NCBI RefSeq assembly: GCF_007565055.1
Contig: NC_044554.1
Location: 58,402,176 to 58,466,175, forward strand
DNA from: Rhinopithecus roxellana
Taxonomy: Eukaryota > Chordata > Mammalia > Primates > Cercopithecidae
Length of the DNA stretch: 64,000 nucleotides
Direction: 5' to 3'
Positions 46,143-56,880 of this stretch are shown here, piece after piece. The translations under genes were made by a program, and so were the position numbers. Each line of letters starts with the position of its first letter. The first letter of the stretch is position 1. The notes beneath the pieces are model-generated. The model made no database searches. It was not told the origin of the DNA and worked only from the letters and a program-made list of their open reading frames with translations.

Positions 46143-46290
46143 AAACAAATACCTACTTCACAGGGCAGAAGTAAGAATTAAATGAAATAAAATGCCTATG
46201 AAGTTGCTTTGCGAACTAACTGCTCATTTACTCACACCCAATAAGCATTTATGAAGTCGCTTCTCTGCACCAAAACTTTTCTCAGTCCTG
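46143..46290. mobile_element. MIR 3' end (+) followed by L2 fragment (-)
   Basis: 'TACCTACTTCACAGGGCAGAAG' and 'AGAATTAAATGAAATAAAATG' are MIR 3' sequence. 'TCACACCCAATAAGCATTTATG' then resembles antisense L2. Confidence 0.55.
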
Positions 46291-46356
46291 ATGTATTAGG
46301 CCATTCTAACATTGCTAAAAATACCTGAGACTGGGCAATTTATAAAGAAAAGAGGA

Positions 46357-46663
46357 GGCCGGGTGCGGTGGTTCATGACTCCCAGCACTTTGGGAGGCTG
46401 AGGTGGGTAGATCACCTGAGGTCAGGAGTTTGAGACTAGCCTGGCCAACATGGTGAAACCACATCTCTACTAAAAGTACAAGAATTAGCTGGGTGTGGTG
46501 GCCTGTTGTCCCAGCTACATGGGAGGCTGAGGTGGGAGAATTGGTTGAACCCAGGAGGCGGAGGTTGCAGTGAGCCAAGATAGTGCTACTGCACTCCAGC
46601 GACAGAGTGAGACTCCCTCTCAAAAAAAAAAAAAAAGAAAAGAAAAGATAAAAAAAAGAAAGA
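46357..46663 (+). mobile_element. AluS inside MaLR LTR
   Basis: Target duplication AAAGAAAAGAGG (46,344-46,355 and 46,664-46,675). The segment CCTGTAAT just after the A box is deleted (GGTTCATGACTCCCAGC). A-rich tail with GAAA units. Confidence 0.95.
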
Positions 46664-46894
46664 AAAGAAAAGAGGTTTAAGGGGCTCATGGTTCTGCAGG
46701 CTTTATAGGAAGCATGGTACTGGCACCTGCCCAGCTTCTGGTGAAGCTTCAGGAAGCTTTCAGTCATGGTGGAAGGCAAAGCAGGAGTAGGTGCTTCATA
46801 TGGCGAAAATAGGAGCTAGCTAGAGAGAGAGAGAGAGAGGTTCCATACACTTTTAAACAGCCAGATATTGTGAGAACTCACTCACTCTCCTGAG

Positions 46895-47165
46895 GACAGC
46901 ACCAAGAAGATGGTGCTAAATCATTCTTGAGAAATCCATCCCCATGATCCAATCACCTTTCAGGGCAGCACCAAGAAGATGATGCTAACTCATTCATGAG
47001 AAATCCATCCCCACGATCCAATCACCTTTGAAGACAGCACCAACAAGATGGTGCTAAACCATTCATGAGAAATCCATCCCCATGATCCAATCACCTTTGA
47101 AGACAGCACCAACAAGATGGTGCTAAACCATTCATGAGAAATCCATCCCCATGATCCAATCACCT
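46895..47165 (-). repeat. 69-bp tandem repeat, 3.9 copies, within LTR
   Basis: Copies start at 46,895, 46,964, 47,033 and 47,102, an exact 69-bp period. Each carries GACAGCACCAA (GGCAGCACCAA in copy 2), 'GATGGTGCTAA' (GATGATGCTAA in copy 2) and 'GAGAAATCCATCCCC'. Copies 3 and 4 look identical over their shared length, while 1 and 2 differ at several sites. A standard MST LTR has one copy. Confidence 0.95.
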
Positions 47166-47245
47166 CCTACCAGGCCCCACCTCCAATACTGCAGATTACA
47201 ATTCAACATGAGATTTGGGTGGGGACAAATATTCAAACGAGATCA

Positions 47246-47518
47246 CCTGGGAATACATTGATACTGCATAAGACACTGTACCTGCCCTTCTTGTAAAAGA
47301 GGCTTGCCTTTTGCTGGCAGATGTACATGGAATCGCATAAGTGCAGTAGAGCTGGGCAGGTTTCCCACAAAAATTCTGTGCAGTGGGGGTTATATCAGGC
47401 AACCAAGAAGGAAGAGGTAATTCCTATCTTACTAGGGTTTTTAAAACAATCTCATTTGTTCTCAGTGTTGTTAACAATTAGGCTCTTGTGATAACAAATA
47501 AAATGCACATTTCTACCC
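47246..47518. other. Unique interval
   Basis: No repeat or gene recognised. Confidence 0.5.
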
Positions 47519-47527
47519 TGAACTTTT

Positions 47528-47818
47528 CTTTCTTTTTTTTTTTTCCGAGACTGGAGTCTTGCTCTGTCGTCCAGGCTGGAGTGTAGTGGTGCAATCTCAG
47601 CTCACTGCAACCTCTGTCCCCGGGTTTAAGCAATTATCCTGCCTAAAATAACTGGGATTACAGGCGTGCGCCACCACACCCAGCTAATTTTTGTATTTTT
47701 AGTAGAGACGGGGTTTCACCATGTTGGCCAGGCTGCTCTCAAACTCCAGACCTCATGATCCGCCCACCTCGGCCACCCAAAGTGCTGGGATCAGAGGCGT
47801 GAGCCATTGTGCCCGGCC
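47528..47818 (-). mobile_element. AluS, antisense
   Basis: T-rich tail and GAGACTGGAGTCTTGCTCTG, ending 'GTGCCCGGCC'. Direct repeat TGAACTTT on both sides. ~12 bp are missing around 'GCCTAAAATAACTGGG' (the sequence equivalent to CAGCCTCCCGAGTAGC). Confidence 0.94.
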
Positions 47819-47869
47819 TGAACTTTGTTTTCATTGTGAATTAATGCACTTGCTCAGACACCTTCAATA

Positions 47870-48160
47870 TCATCTTACTACCAGTACAATAAAGTTGAGG
47901 CTTGGCTGAGCATTTTAGGGGAATCGATAATCGTCCCTCTGCTTGCCTTTCCTACAATTCCCTGCACAAACTTCTCTCTCCCTCTCTAATCTCCTTGGCA
48001 CCAGCTCCACATCGTGTAGTGCACCTCCTGCCTCAGTGACTTCAGTCTTCGTGCTTCTCCCGCTTCACATTTGCCCACTCTGGCTCCAGACCTACATGAA
48101 AGCCGCCTCCAAAATCCCAGCACCCAGTTCACACCCTTTCTCGGACAACTTGTAATCCAA
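47870..48160 (+). mobile_element. Possible L2 fragment, sense
   Basis: Pyrimidine-rich text ('CACTCTGGCTCCAGACCTAC', 'CCTCAGTGACTTCAGTC') is compatible with L2 upstream of its 3' end, but diverged. Confidence 0.4.
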
Positions 48161-48229
48161 GAAGTGAGGTCAGACTCTCATTTTCTCTTTATCATTTACT
48201 GACTTGATTTGATTTGATTGCATTTAAGT

Positions 48230-48415
48230 ATATCCATCCTGTTTCCCTAACTCGATTAATTAATAACTAATTAATTAATAGTTGAGTGATAGCTAATGAA
48301 TAACTAATTAATCAATGAATAATTGACAAATATTTCTTGAGTGCCTGTTATGTGTTACTCTACTAAGTCCTAGTGCCATTGTGGTGAACAAGGCAAACAG
48401 AATTTTTAAAAACCG
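48230..48415 (-). mobile_element. L2 3' end with AATT-rich tail, antisense
   Basis: 'TGACAAATATTTCTTGAGTG' and 'CTGTTATGTGTTACTCTAC' with 'TGGTGAACAAGGCAAACAG' are clear antisense L2. It is preceded by a TTAATTAATAACTAATTAAT simple repeat standing in for the L2 ATGAATGA tail. Confidence 0.85.
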
Positions 48416-48898
48416 AGTCTATATCATAAAATCATCAGCCATATATCATCCCTACCTATATTTCTCTTTTTTCTCCTTTCTCTACTCCCTTTCTGAGCCA
48501 GAATTTTAAAATGCAAACAAAATATGAAGATACCTTGACAAAATTATTTATACTCAACTTGTACACAAACCCAGAACCAAATCTGAGAATGCAAGTTGGT
48601 GCCTGGGGAATGGTGAGTGTGGATTTGGGTCCAGGCCAGGAGCCCTGGAGTCTGGTTGTTTGTTGCTACTCTAATTAAGAGGTGCAGGTGTCTGGAAAGG
48701 GGAGCTAATGATACAGTCCTCCCACATGCCCAGGAGTGCCAGGGATACCACACACAGAACTACCCTTGTATGGACTTTGGGGACACTTTGTTACATGTAT
48801 CTTCTGGAACGCAGAGAAGTAATAGCCATAATAATAACAAACACCTAAGTATGGCTCAGGGTCGATTTAGAAACTAGAGTGCCAATTAGCTAATTTAA
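48416..48898. other. Unique noncoding stretch
   Basis: No recognisable features. Confidence 0.5.
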
Positions 48899-48910
48899 AG
48901 TGGGAAATAC

Positions 48911-49207
48911 TTTTTTTTTTTTTTTTTGAGGTAGAGTCTTGCCTTGTCGCTCAGGCTGGAGTGCAGTGGCACGATCTCAGGTAACTGCAACCTCTGCCCC
49001 CCGGGTTCCAACAATTCTGGTGCCTCAGCCTCCTGAATAGCTGAGATTACAGGTGCCTGCCACCACACCCAGCTAATTTTTGTATTTTTAATAGAGACAG
49101 GGTTTTACCATGTTGACCAGGCTGGTCTCGAACTCCTGACCTCATGATCTACACACCTTAGCCTCCCAAAGTGCTGGGATTATAGGCATGAGCCACCACG
49201 CCCGGCC
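48911..49207 (-). mobile_element. AluS, antisense
   Basis: 17-nt T-run and GAGGTAGAGTCTTGCCTTG, ending 'CACGCCCGGCC'. Perfect 11-bp target duplication AGTGGGAAATA (48,899-48,909 and 49,208-49,218). Confidence 0.96.
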
Positions 49208-49218
49208 AGTGGGAAATA

Positions 49219-49710
49219 TATTCTGAGAGGGAAAAATCAGGTGGCCATTTATAATGAGTCTTCTGTCCAGTGGACAGCCCCTCTCAGGACACAGAGAAAG
49301 AGGTGTTAAGGAAAATTCTGACCGAGAGCCCAAGAGACTGGCAATCTGGATAGATGGCTCCCACAATCTGTGGTGGCTGATAAACTGCCCCTCTTTAGGG
49401 ACATTTCTGTCTGAAAAACTAAACACCATTGCTCGAAGAACTTCTTCTCCCTAAAATAATACCAGAGGAATACTCATATGTTCTTGCTCAAGCTCTAAAA
49501 CACTTGTCTTCTCTTTGCCAGGCATTTTCACTGCCTTCTTTCAAGTTATGGATCTCCTGTTTATGTATTATGTTTAGTGCAATATTTCCTGGTGTTTTAT
49601 AGGAATCTATCTCCTTAGTAAGACTATCTCTAAATCTCAAAATCACTTTGTTGAATAGTTAAAATCTGGGAAGTTTTTATTTAAGTAGACTATTTACAAT
49701 ATGTGACTCT
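49219..49710. other. Unique noncoding stretch
   Basis: No recognisable repeats or exon. Confidence 0.5.
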
Positions 49711-49796
49711 AGATAGATGGACTGCGAGACTGATTAGATAGATAGACAAATAAATAGATTAGATAGATGATAGATAGATGGATAGATGATAGATAG

Positions 49797-49850
<54 letters not shown>

Positions 49851-49851
49851 T
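49711..49851 (+). repeat. (GATA)n microsatellite
   Basis: Imperfect GATA/GATG units from 49,711, ending in about 13 perfect TAGA units (49,797-49,851). A short CTAGAT triplication follows at about 49,872. Confidence 0.97.
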
Positions 49852-50031
49852 AGGTAGTTAGAGATATGGTCCTAGATCTAGATCTAGATATAACTGAGCA
49901 AGTACTTATTTCTGTATGCCAGCCTCTGGCATAATATCACACAAAATGTTATGGGATGAATGAATTTTAGAGAATTTTAACTTCCTGATCTCATTTCCAA
50001 ATTTGGGGGTTCTCCTTACTTTCAGAACCCT

Positions 50032-50434
50032 ATATGATTTGGATCTGTGTCCTGGCCGAAATCTCATGTCCAGTTGTAATCCCCAATGTTGGAGGTGGGG
50101 CCTGGTGGGAGGTGATTGGATCATGGGTGTGGATTTCCCCCTTGGTGCTCTTCTTGTGATAGTAAGTGAGTGCTCACGAGATCTGTTTGTTTAAAAGTGT
50201 GTGGCATCTCCCTGCTCTGGCTCCCTCCTCCTCCAGCCATGTAAGATGCGGCTGCTTCCCCTTTGCCTTCCACTAGGATTGTAAGTTTCCTGAAACTTCC
50301 CCAGAAGCCAAGCAGATGTTAGCATCATGCTTCCTGTACAGCCTGTGGAACCATGAGCCAATTAAACCTCTTTTCTTTATAAATTACACAGTCTCAGGTA
50401 TTTCTTTATAGTAATGTGAGAATGGGCTAATACA
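50032..50434 (+). mobile_element. MST-type MaLR solo LTR, sense
   Basis: 'TGATTTGGATCTGTGTCCTG', 'GTAATCCCCAATGTTGGAGG', 'GATTGGATCATGGGTGTGG', 'AGCCAATTAAACCTCTTTTC' and 'GAGAATGGGCTAATACA' give a complete LTR. The direct repeat GAACCCT flanks it (50,025-50,031 and 50,435-50,441). Confidence 0.93.
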
Positions 50435-50441
50435 GAACCCT

Positions 50442-51010
50442 TAGCTAGGAGGGCTTTTAGCAACTCTCCCAATCCAGAACTCTAACACTCCTCCCCTCCC
50501 ATGAAGAAAACCCATGCTCAAGACTGCCCAAGTTCAAAGAGACCATTCTACATTATCTAGGCACTAGAGCCTAGAGCCACAGAATACATCTATTTAGGGC
50601 CAGATGCTCCCTTTACCAGGCTGGAGTGGCAAGGAGAGCTGGGACTACACTCACTTAGGAGACGCCTGGCCATTTCTATTTTCTGCTTCCTCTTCATTTT
50701 GCTGGCTGGTGGGCTTTGGACCAGACTTCTTCCTCAATGGAGTGATAAGATCCAAGATTCAACTGAAGATTCAATTGTAGTCCAACTAAGATCAGTTGGA
50801 AGATACCCTGCATTTGTAGGCCAAGGCTCCAGCCAATGGTGCTCCTTCGTCCAGTACTGGCCTCTGCACATATTTCTTCCCTTGGGAAATTCACAGACAA
50901 GTTTGCCTGATGGTAGGGAGCCAATTTGGGGGTTCCCAGATCCGTTCTTGCTAAATACTACCCTTTTAAGATGGTTTATAAGCTGCAAAGACCTGATCGC
51001 AAATATTTAA
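50442..51010. other. Unique noncoding stretch
   Basis: A 103-codon plus frame (50,699-51,010) has no recognised domain and overlaps opposing frames. Not supported as coding. Confidence 0.5.
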
Positions 51011-51014
51011 AAAA

Positions 51015-51205
51015 ATAATAATGATACAAACAATGATAAACGTGTATTGGCGCTTTTCATCCAACGGGTTGTGCCAGCCATACTATCACCACTTTTGTTT
51101 TCTATATCCTCATGAAGTTCATTGGCAAATGTTACAACGTTCCCACTTATAGGAAGCAAAGACAGGTTTAGAACCTGACCTCAGGACACAGGAAGAGTTC
51201 TAACA
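51015..51205 (-). mobile_element. MIR SINE, antisense, diverged
   Basis: 'GCTTTTCATCCAACGGG', 'TATCCTCATGAAGTTCATTGG' and 'GCAAAGACAGGTTTAGAACC' approximate the antisense MIR order. Confidence 0.5.
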
Positions 51206-51209
51206 CAGA

Positions 51210-51385
51210 AAGAGTGCAGATTACAAGTTAAGCAACTGGGGTTAGTCATTTAATCTCTCTGAGTTTTAGTTTTCTCATTTGTAAAGTAGCTGCCTCACAA
51301 GAGTTGATATGAAGATCAAACAGATTAAGAAATGTGAACATGCTTTGTAAACTAAGAAGTACTTAGCCATGTTATCAGCACAAAA
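51210..51385 (+). mobile_element. MIR SINE, sense
   Basis: 'GGGTTAGTCATTTAATCTCT' then 'TTTAGTTTTCTCATTTGTAA' and 'TTTGTAAACTAAGAAG' follow MIR core to 3' end. Confidence 0.85.
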
Positions 51386-51389
51386 CTGA

Positions 51390-52485
51390 GATAAACTGAG
51401 ATAAAACCCAAGTAGCCTCCTGACTGCCAGTTTTATTTTTTTTTAACTTTAAATTAATCTACTGCAAATTTTCTTTCTACGAGACCTTGAACCTCAGTAG
51501 ATTATGGAGCAGTGGTTTCAGCAGCAGCCGCAGAACTTTTTCTGATACTTGTCATTCCAAAGAAATTGGTGAAATTCCACTGAGCGCAGAGAGGAAAACA
51601 CTAAAGTTTTTTCTTAAATGTCAGAACAGGATATCATTTGGAAAACTGGGTTGGAGCAGGGGTTTGGGGGTAGGGAGAAGTAAAAATAAAACTTCAAGCA
51701 GAGTTAATTTTAGGTGGAACTGTGGAGGAGGTAAAATTTGTTTTCAGAATTCTGTTTTTCTCACTTCTTATGTCCCAAAGACCTATCTCTGACTGGTCAC
51801 ATGGTACCCACCTTTCTGGACATCATTTGCCTAGCTTTCTCCTTTTCACCATTCGCTGTTAAAGCCTGACTATCCTGAGACCTGTTCTCTCAGTGACCTC
51901 CTCTAAACTAGAACAACTAACTAAGCAGTACTGAGTTGCTAGTGCTCAACAATGTTTACTGTTTTGATCTGTCTGAAAAGACAGGGTACTATACTTGCTA
52001 CCTATGTGCAGTTTACCTACATAATAATTCTGCACATATATCTCTAAACCTAAAACAAAAGTTGAAAAAGGAAGAAAGAAGAAAAAAATATGCATTCTGG
52101 AACCTTGTTCTTTTGTTTGGTTTTGTTTTATTATTTTTATAACATCCTCTTATCTTACTTCTCCCCACTTGTAGGCAACCATCCTATTCTATTTCCTGTG
52201 CACCTTCTATATTGCACGTCTTCTTCCAAAGTTATAAGTATTGCTTCATATGCATACATCTTTAATTTATGTAAATGTATTGTTTTATATATCATCCTTA
52301 TTTTTCTCTCTAAATTCTATGTTTTTCCGACCAAAAACAAAAACACAATGTGCCCAAATAGAATCTTTCAATTCTTTAAACTCGAGAGAGATACTATAAT
52401 AGGAAAAACTTCAGTCAGTGTGCAAGTTGTGATAAAAAATATTTTGGAATCAAGGAACTGGGGTCCTCTTAGCATCCTTCAATTT
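51390..52485. other. Unique AT-rich noncoding stretch
   Basis: Contains the longest non-repeat plus frame of the window (150 codons, 52,090-52,542). It is Phe/Leu/Ile/Tyr-rich as expected from T-rich DNA and runs into L2 sequence. Not supported as a gene. Confidence 0.5.
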
Positions 52486-52489
52486 TCTC

Positions 52490-53235
52490 TCTCTCTTCTG
52501 CCTCTAATTTGTCACATATTCCAATACTATTACCTTGCTTAGGTCATCATCATTACTTATCTGATTTTATGCAATAAGCAGGTCTCCCCCGTCTACTCTG
52601 CCACTCCATCCCCAAACCCCACCCTCAATCCATTCTTCTGCAGCTAGAACTATGCAAGCAGAACTATGCAAGCAACTATGCTACCTCCCTACTGAAAACT
52701 CACGTTTGATTTCCTACCACACTCAGGATACAACCCTACAAGTCCCTCTGCAATCTTGCCCTTCTATTGCTCAGACTTCATCTCCTACTGCTTCTGTGCT
52801 CTCTCCCTTTGCTCCAGACCAGAGTAGCCTCTGGGTGTTCCCACAACACTCTGAGCACCTGGTGATCCAGCCCTCCATGCTCTTTCCTCTGCCCAGACTT
52901 TCCCCCTGCACAGATATTCATAACTTCTTCCTGCATTTCCTTAGATCTCTGCTGAATGCCACCACATCAGTGAGACCTCATTGCCCTATGTGAAATGAGA
53001 ACCATCCTGCCACATTCCTTATCGCCCACCCTGAGTTATTCCTCTTCTTGGCATTTATTGCTGCTTGACTTACTATATATTCAATTTGATTACTTGTTCA
53101 TTGACTTCCCTCTGCCCTTCATGAGAATGGAAGCTCCTTGAGGGCTCATTCTTTGTCTGTTTTATTTGTTGCTTTATCCCCAGCACTAGTTCCTGGCACA
53201 TGGTAGGTATATTAATGGATGAATGGTTCATGGAT
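52490..53235 (+). mobile_element. L2 LINE 3' end, sense (first of two)
   Basis: 'CATCTCCTACTGCTTCTGTG', 'CTCTGCCCAGACTTTCCCCC', 'ATGGAAGCTCCTTGAGGGC' and 'CTGGCACATGGTAGGTATAT' are sense L2 3'UTR landmarks, with a terminal ATGGATGAATGG. A 113-codon frame is an L2 remnant. Confidence 0.88.
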
Positions 53236-53239
53236 AAAG

Positions 53240-53745
53240 GTTAGTCATCTACAAAGAACTTAAAAGGCCAGCCCTTAATAATTTAGCTCCCAGTCCTCTG
53301 TCCAGGGGCATCTTGGACATCCCTCCCAAATCTGCCTTTACCCCCGCACACACATGCGCACACTCACTCTCCACTCTAGCCAGATTAAACTGGTTTTCAT
53401 TGTCCTGAATGTGCCTTGCTGCCTCTTGTTCTCAGGTTTTCACACATGCTGTTCTTTCTGCCTTGAGCACTGTTCCTCCATATCTGTGTCCAGCTAGCTC
53501 CCCTCTGGCCTTCTTCTAGGTAAACTTTATGACTGCCCAAGTCTGAGTTAAGAGCCCTCCTAGCCCCGACACAGTGAACTTCCAATGTAATTGTGCTCAG
53601 TCTCCTCTCTTGCAATCACCCTGTGACTTTTCATTCTCTACCTTGCACTTTGAGACTTTTGAAGACAGAGGTGGATCTGCTTTTTTCTTATGAACTCTGC
53701 AGTGCCCAGAAGAGAGAGCCTCAATAAATATTTGTGGAATGATTG
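53240..53745 (+). mobile_element. L2 LINE 3' end, sense (second of two)
   Basis: Restarts at 'GGCCAGCCCTTAATAATTTAG' and ends 'GAGCCTCAATAAATATTTG'. Head-to-tail with the preceding copy, so there are two insertions or an old duplication. Confidence 0.85.
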
Positions 53746-53749
53746 GTCT

Positions 53750-54401
53750 CTTACTAGTATATTCTAGACTAGTTTGCTAGAGGGCATTGCTCTTAGGTTT
53801 AACTTGTTCTGAGTAGTTCTTTATATATGTGATGGTCATGCATTTTGGGGCTGAAGTTTATATGGGGTCACAGTACACTAACTAGAAAGATCCACAAACT
53901 CTCCAAGGTGTTATTTTTACCTTTAGAAATAACCACAGGGGAATAAATGCCTAATCAGTGGACTGTAGGAATTTTTAAACAACCTTGATTTGGAGAATTG
54001 CCATGTACTATCATTTCCATCAGTGTAAAGGGGCCTAGGGCTGGGAAGGAAGGGTACAGATGTAGGTGCTAAGCTGAGTGACAGGTGGCTGCCTAGATCC
54101 TCTGGGCTATTTGCAGTGTATGTTCCCAGGAAGAGACTGTCAAGCCCTGTATACATGTAGTTCTCTCACATGTTACTATAAGAATAGCAATAAGGGGAGT
54201 CTTCTTCCCAGCATCCCTTTGGGGAATAAAAAGTAAATGTTACTTAAAAAAATAAAACTATTTCACAAAGTAAAACAGACTTTGGAGTAAAGAAACAGCC
54301 AGCCAGAATTCCACAGGGAGCTGGCAACTGTTCCACATTTTAACCAATCCCATCTGTCTAATGGGTGGCAATTAGTAACTTCTCCACTGCTATGTTCTTG
54401 G

Positions 54402-54403
<2 letters not shown>
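53750..54403. other. Unique noncoding stretch
   Basis: No recognisable repeat or gene. Confidence 0.5.

Positions 54404-54439
<36 letters not shown>
54404..54439 (+). repeat. (CA)18 microsatellite
   Basis: Perfect CA run in unique sequence. Confidence 0.97.
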
Positions 54440-54441
<2 letters not shown>

Positions 54442-55030
54442 CCCAATGGGAGCTGCAGATATTTTAAAGAAAGGAGAGCTAACGTCACATGCTTATATCC
54501 CAAATGACCAGTTCACTTAAAGTTTAAATGTATATGAATTTTTCATTCATTTGCTATTAATATGATTAATATGGTTGATTATATGTGTTATAAATGTGTG
54601 TGCCTATATATTTATAAATGAAATATACCAAAAGTCAACAGGCAGTCATCCCAGTTCTAAAATGAGATGGTTCAACAAGAAAGTCCCTAAAGTATTTTCA
54701 GTTCTAACAATCTGTAAGTCTTGGAATTTTGACTTTAACTTTGCATCTTCTCACACAGGCTTTAGGAAAGAAGCATAGAGTTGCACACAACAGGCTGAAT
54801 CAGCCAGCATCACTCAGCATGTGGAATGTACCTGTAGAAAGTTTCTGGGTGGGCCCACGTAAACTATGTTTGCTATACTGAACAGAGTCTCTGTGCTCAA
54901 CTGGTTACAAGTTTGACTGAAGGTATGAGCCTTGCATTGTCAAATAGATACTTGTGCAGAATCAACAGTACCTGTGTGAGTGAGCAAGCCATCCTCCTGT
55001 ACAGCCATTCTGAAAGTTTTGTTGGACTCT
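54440..55030. other. Unique noncoding stretch
   Basis: Nothing recognisable. Confidence 0.5.
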
Positions 55031-55031
55031 A

Positions 55032-55337
55032 TTTTTTTCTTTCTTTTTTTTTTTTTTGAGATGGAGTCTAGCTTTGTCGCCCAGGATGGAGTGCAGTGGC
55101 ATGATCTCTGCTCACTGCAACCTCTGTCTCCCGGGTTCAAGCAATTCTTCTGCCTCAGCCTCCCGAGTAGCTGCGATTACAGGCATGCACCACCACGCCT
55201 GGCTGATTTTTGCATTTTTAGTAGAGAGAGGGTTTTACCATGTTGGCCAGGCTGGTCTTGAACTCCTGATCTCGTGATCCACCCACCTCGGCCTTCCAAA
55301 GTGCTGGGATTATACGCATGAGCCACTGCGCCTGGCC
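55032..55337 (-). mobile_element. AluS, antisense
   Basis: T-rich tail with CTTTC interruptions, GAGATGGAGTCTAGCTTTG, ending 'CTGCGCCTGGCC'. Only an approximate direct repeat (CTATTTTT / CCATATTTTT) remains. Confidence 0.94.
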
Positions 55338-55791
55338 TCCATATTTTTAAAATAGTCATACAGGAGACCATTTGAACTCTTGTAAGACAAACCCTGATAA
55401 GAACTCAGGCCTGGAAACTGCTAGAAGTCTCCAGGCTAATTACATGAGTAACCTTTGCAGTCTGTGGGATGAGTTCTTCTAGGAACACAGAGCTGCAAAT
55501 CGTAGGCATCAATGGATCTACCTATAGGCAGAACCAGGAGGATCTTTTTGAATACAGAAACATAGAGAATGGAAGTGGGAGGTGGAAGGAGAACAGTACT
55601 GTGCACTGCACAATCCAGGGGTCATCATTCACATTCTAGTCTACATAGGCTGTGCTCTCCAGAGAGAAGGGAGAATAAAGTAAGTCCAGTTTTCATTCAG
55701 TTGTACCATATAGAAAGCCAATATGGAGAATAATATTTATGCTTCGGGGGTTTATTTGATAGCCAATAACTAAACAACTAAGTGTCTTAGG

Positions 55792-55822
<31 letters not shown>

Positions 55823-56545
55823 GTCAAAGAAAAAAGCTTAAATTGACTCAAAATTTTCTGGCAAAGAAAGCGATTCATGCCAAGTTCTAATACCATATGT
55901 CTTAAAACAGCAAGAGCAAAACAGCTACTCTGAATGAAGCAAATCAGTGAAGTGCCTAGAAAAAAGAGCATGAGTGGCGGTTTTCAAGTTACACATAGTA
56001 CTACTTTCATTCATTCTGCATATATTTATTCACTGACTACTAATTGTCAAACTGTGCTATCAGATGGCATTTAAGGTTCATATGGGCCCATGGAAAACTT
56101 CATATTTATATTCTTGAACTCTTGTTCTAAATGATCAGTTCACTTAAACTTAAAAGATATATGAATTAATGTTATTAATACAGTATGAATCAAGTTACGA
56201 GTTTCAAGTCATAATAATATTCAGGAAGAAATAAAAACAAATTGGCCGCTTCACTGGACACCAAGATCTTTGTCTAAGAGTCATGCAGGTCCTCAATGTG
56301 GGAGCTTTAAAAGATAACAAAAGCATTATTTAGACTGAGCCTCCTGTCAGAAGTGAGAACTCCATATTATTTATAATACATAGTTTATTATAACATTAAG
56401 TTATATACTGTGAATTAAACTCAATATAGAGTAGATCTTTATTTAAACCAAATCTCTCACTTACTAATAGATTATGATTACCCATGACCACTGTAGCTAA
56501 ATGAATAATTTCTCCAAATATAATTTTAATCATAAGAATAGAATG
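55338..56545. other. Unique stretch with long poly-T and small L2 trace
   Basis: A ~28-nt T-run occurs at 55,791-55,818 without an adjoining Alu. A short antisense L2-like piece (TCATTCTGCATATATTTATTC) is at ~56,010-56,070. No gene signal. Confidence 0.5.
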
Positions 56546-56608
56546 CAGAGCCTCAAAATGAACCTATGAATATAGGAAAAAATGCCATATGATAGAGGTA
56601 GTATTTTA

Positions 56609-56880
56609 TTTTTTAATTTTTAAATTTTTTTAAATTAAAAACAATTTTTTTGAGAAGTCTCACTCTTGTCCCCCAGACTGGAGTGCAATGGCATGATTTC
56701 AGCTCACTACAACCTCTGCCTCCCGGGTTCAAGCAGTTCTCCTACCTCATGTATGTAATCCCAGCACTTTGGGAGGCCAAGGCAGGTGGATCACCTGAGG
56801 TCAGGAGTTCAAGATGAGTCTGGCCAACATAGTGAAACCCTGTCTCTACTGAAAATACACAAATTAGCCAGGCATGGTGG
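56609..56880. mobile_element. 5'-inverted (twin-primed-looking) Alu
   Basis: Two Alu halves face each other. The antisense right monomer (56,646-56,749, after a T/A-rich tail) is joined at about 56,750 to a sense left monomer plus the start of the right monomer (TGTAATCCCAGCAC to GGCATGGTGG). The whole unit is bracketed by a perfect 16-bp direct repeat TAGAGGTAGTATTTTA (56,593-56,608 and 56,881-56,896), so it entered the L1 host in one event. Confidence 0.88.

Larger units (their letters stand above)
46292..47245 (-). mobile_element. MST-type MaLR LTR with 69-bp expansion, antisense
   Basis: Starts TGTATTAGGCCATTCTAAC and ends at 'GGGGACAAATATTC...GATCA', the complement of the MST 5' end. 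A near-match 5-bp duplication (CCTGA / CCTGG) flanks it. It is lengthened by an AluS (46,357) and by three extra copies of a 69-bp segment (see 46,895). Confidence 0.9.

Noticed and set aside
46895..47165. Regularly spaced repeats considered as a CRISPR array
   Set aside because: The 69-bp units are contiguous tandem copies without variable spacers, inside a primate LTR.
52090..52542. 150-codon plus-strand frame with several hydrophobic runs
   Set aside because: The hydrophobicity follows from T-rich DNA, the frame runs into L2 sequence, and no family resemblance was seen.
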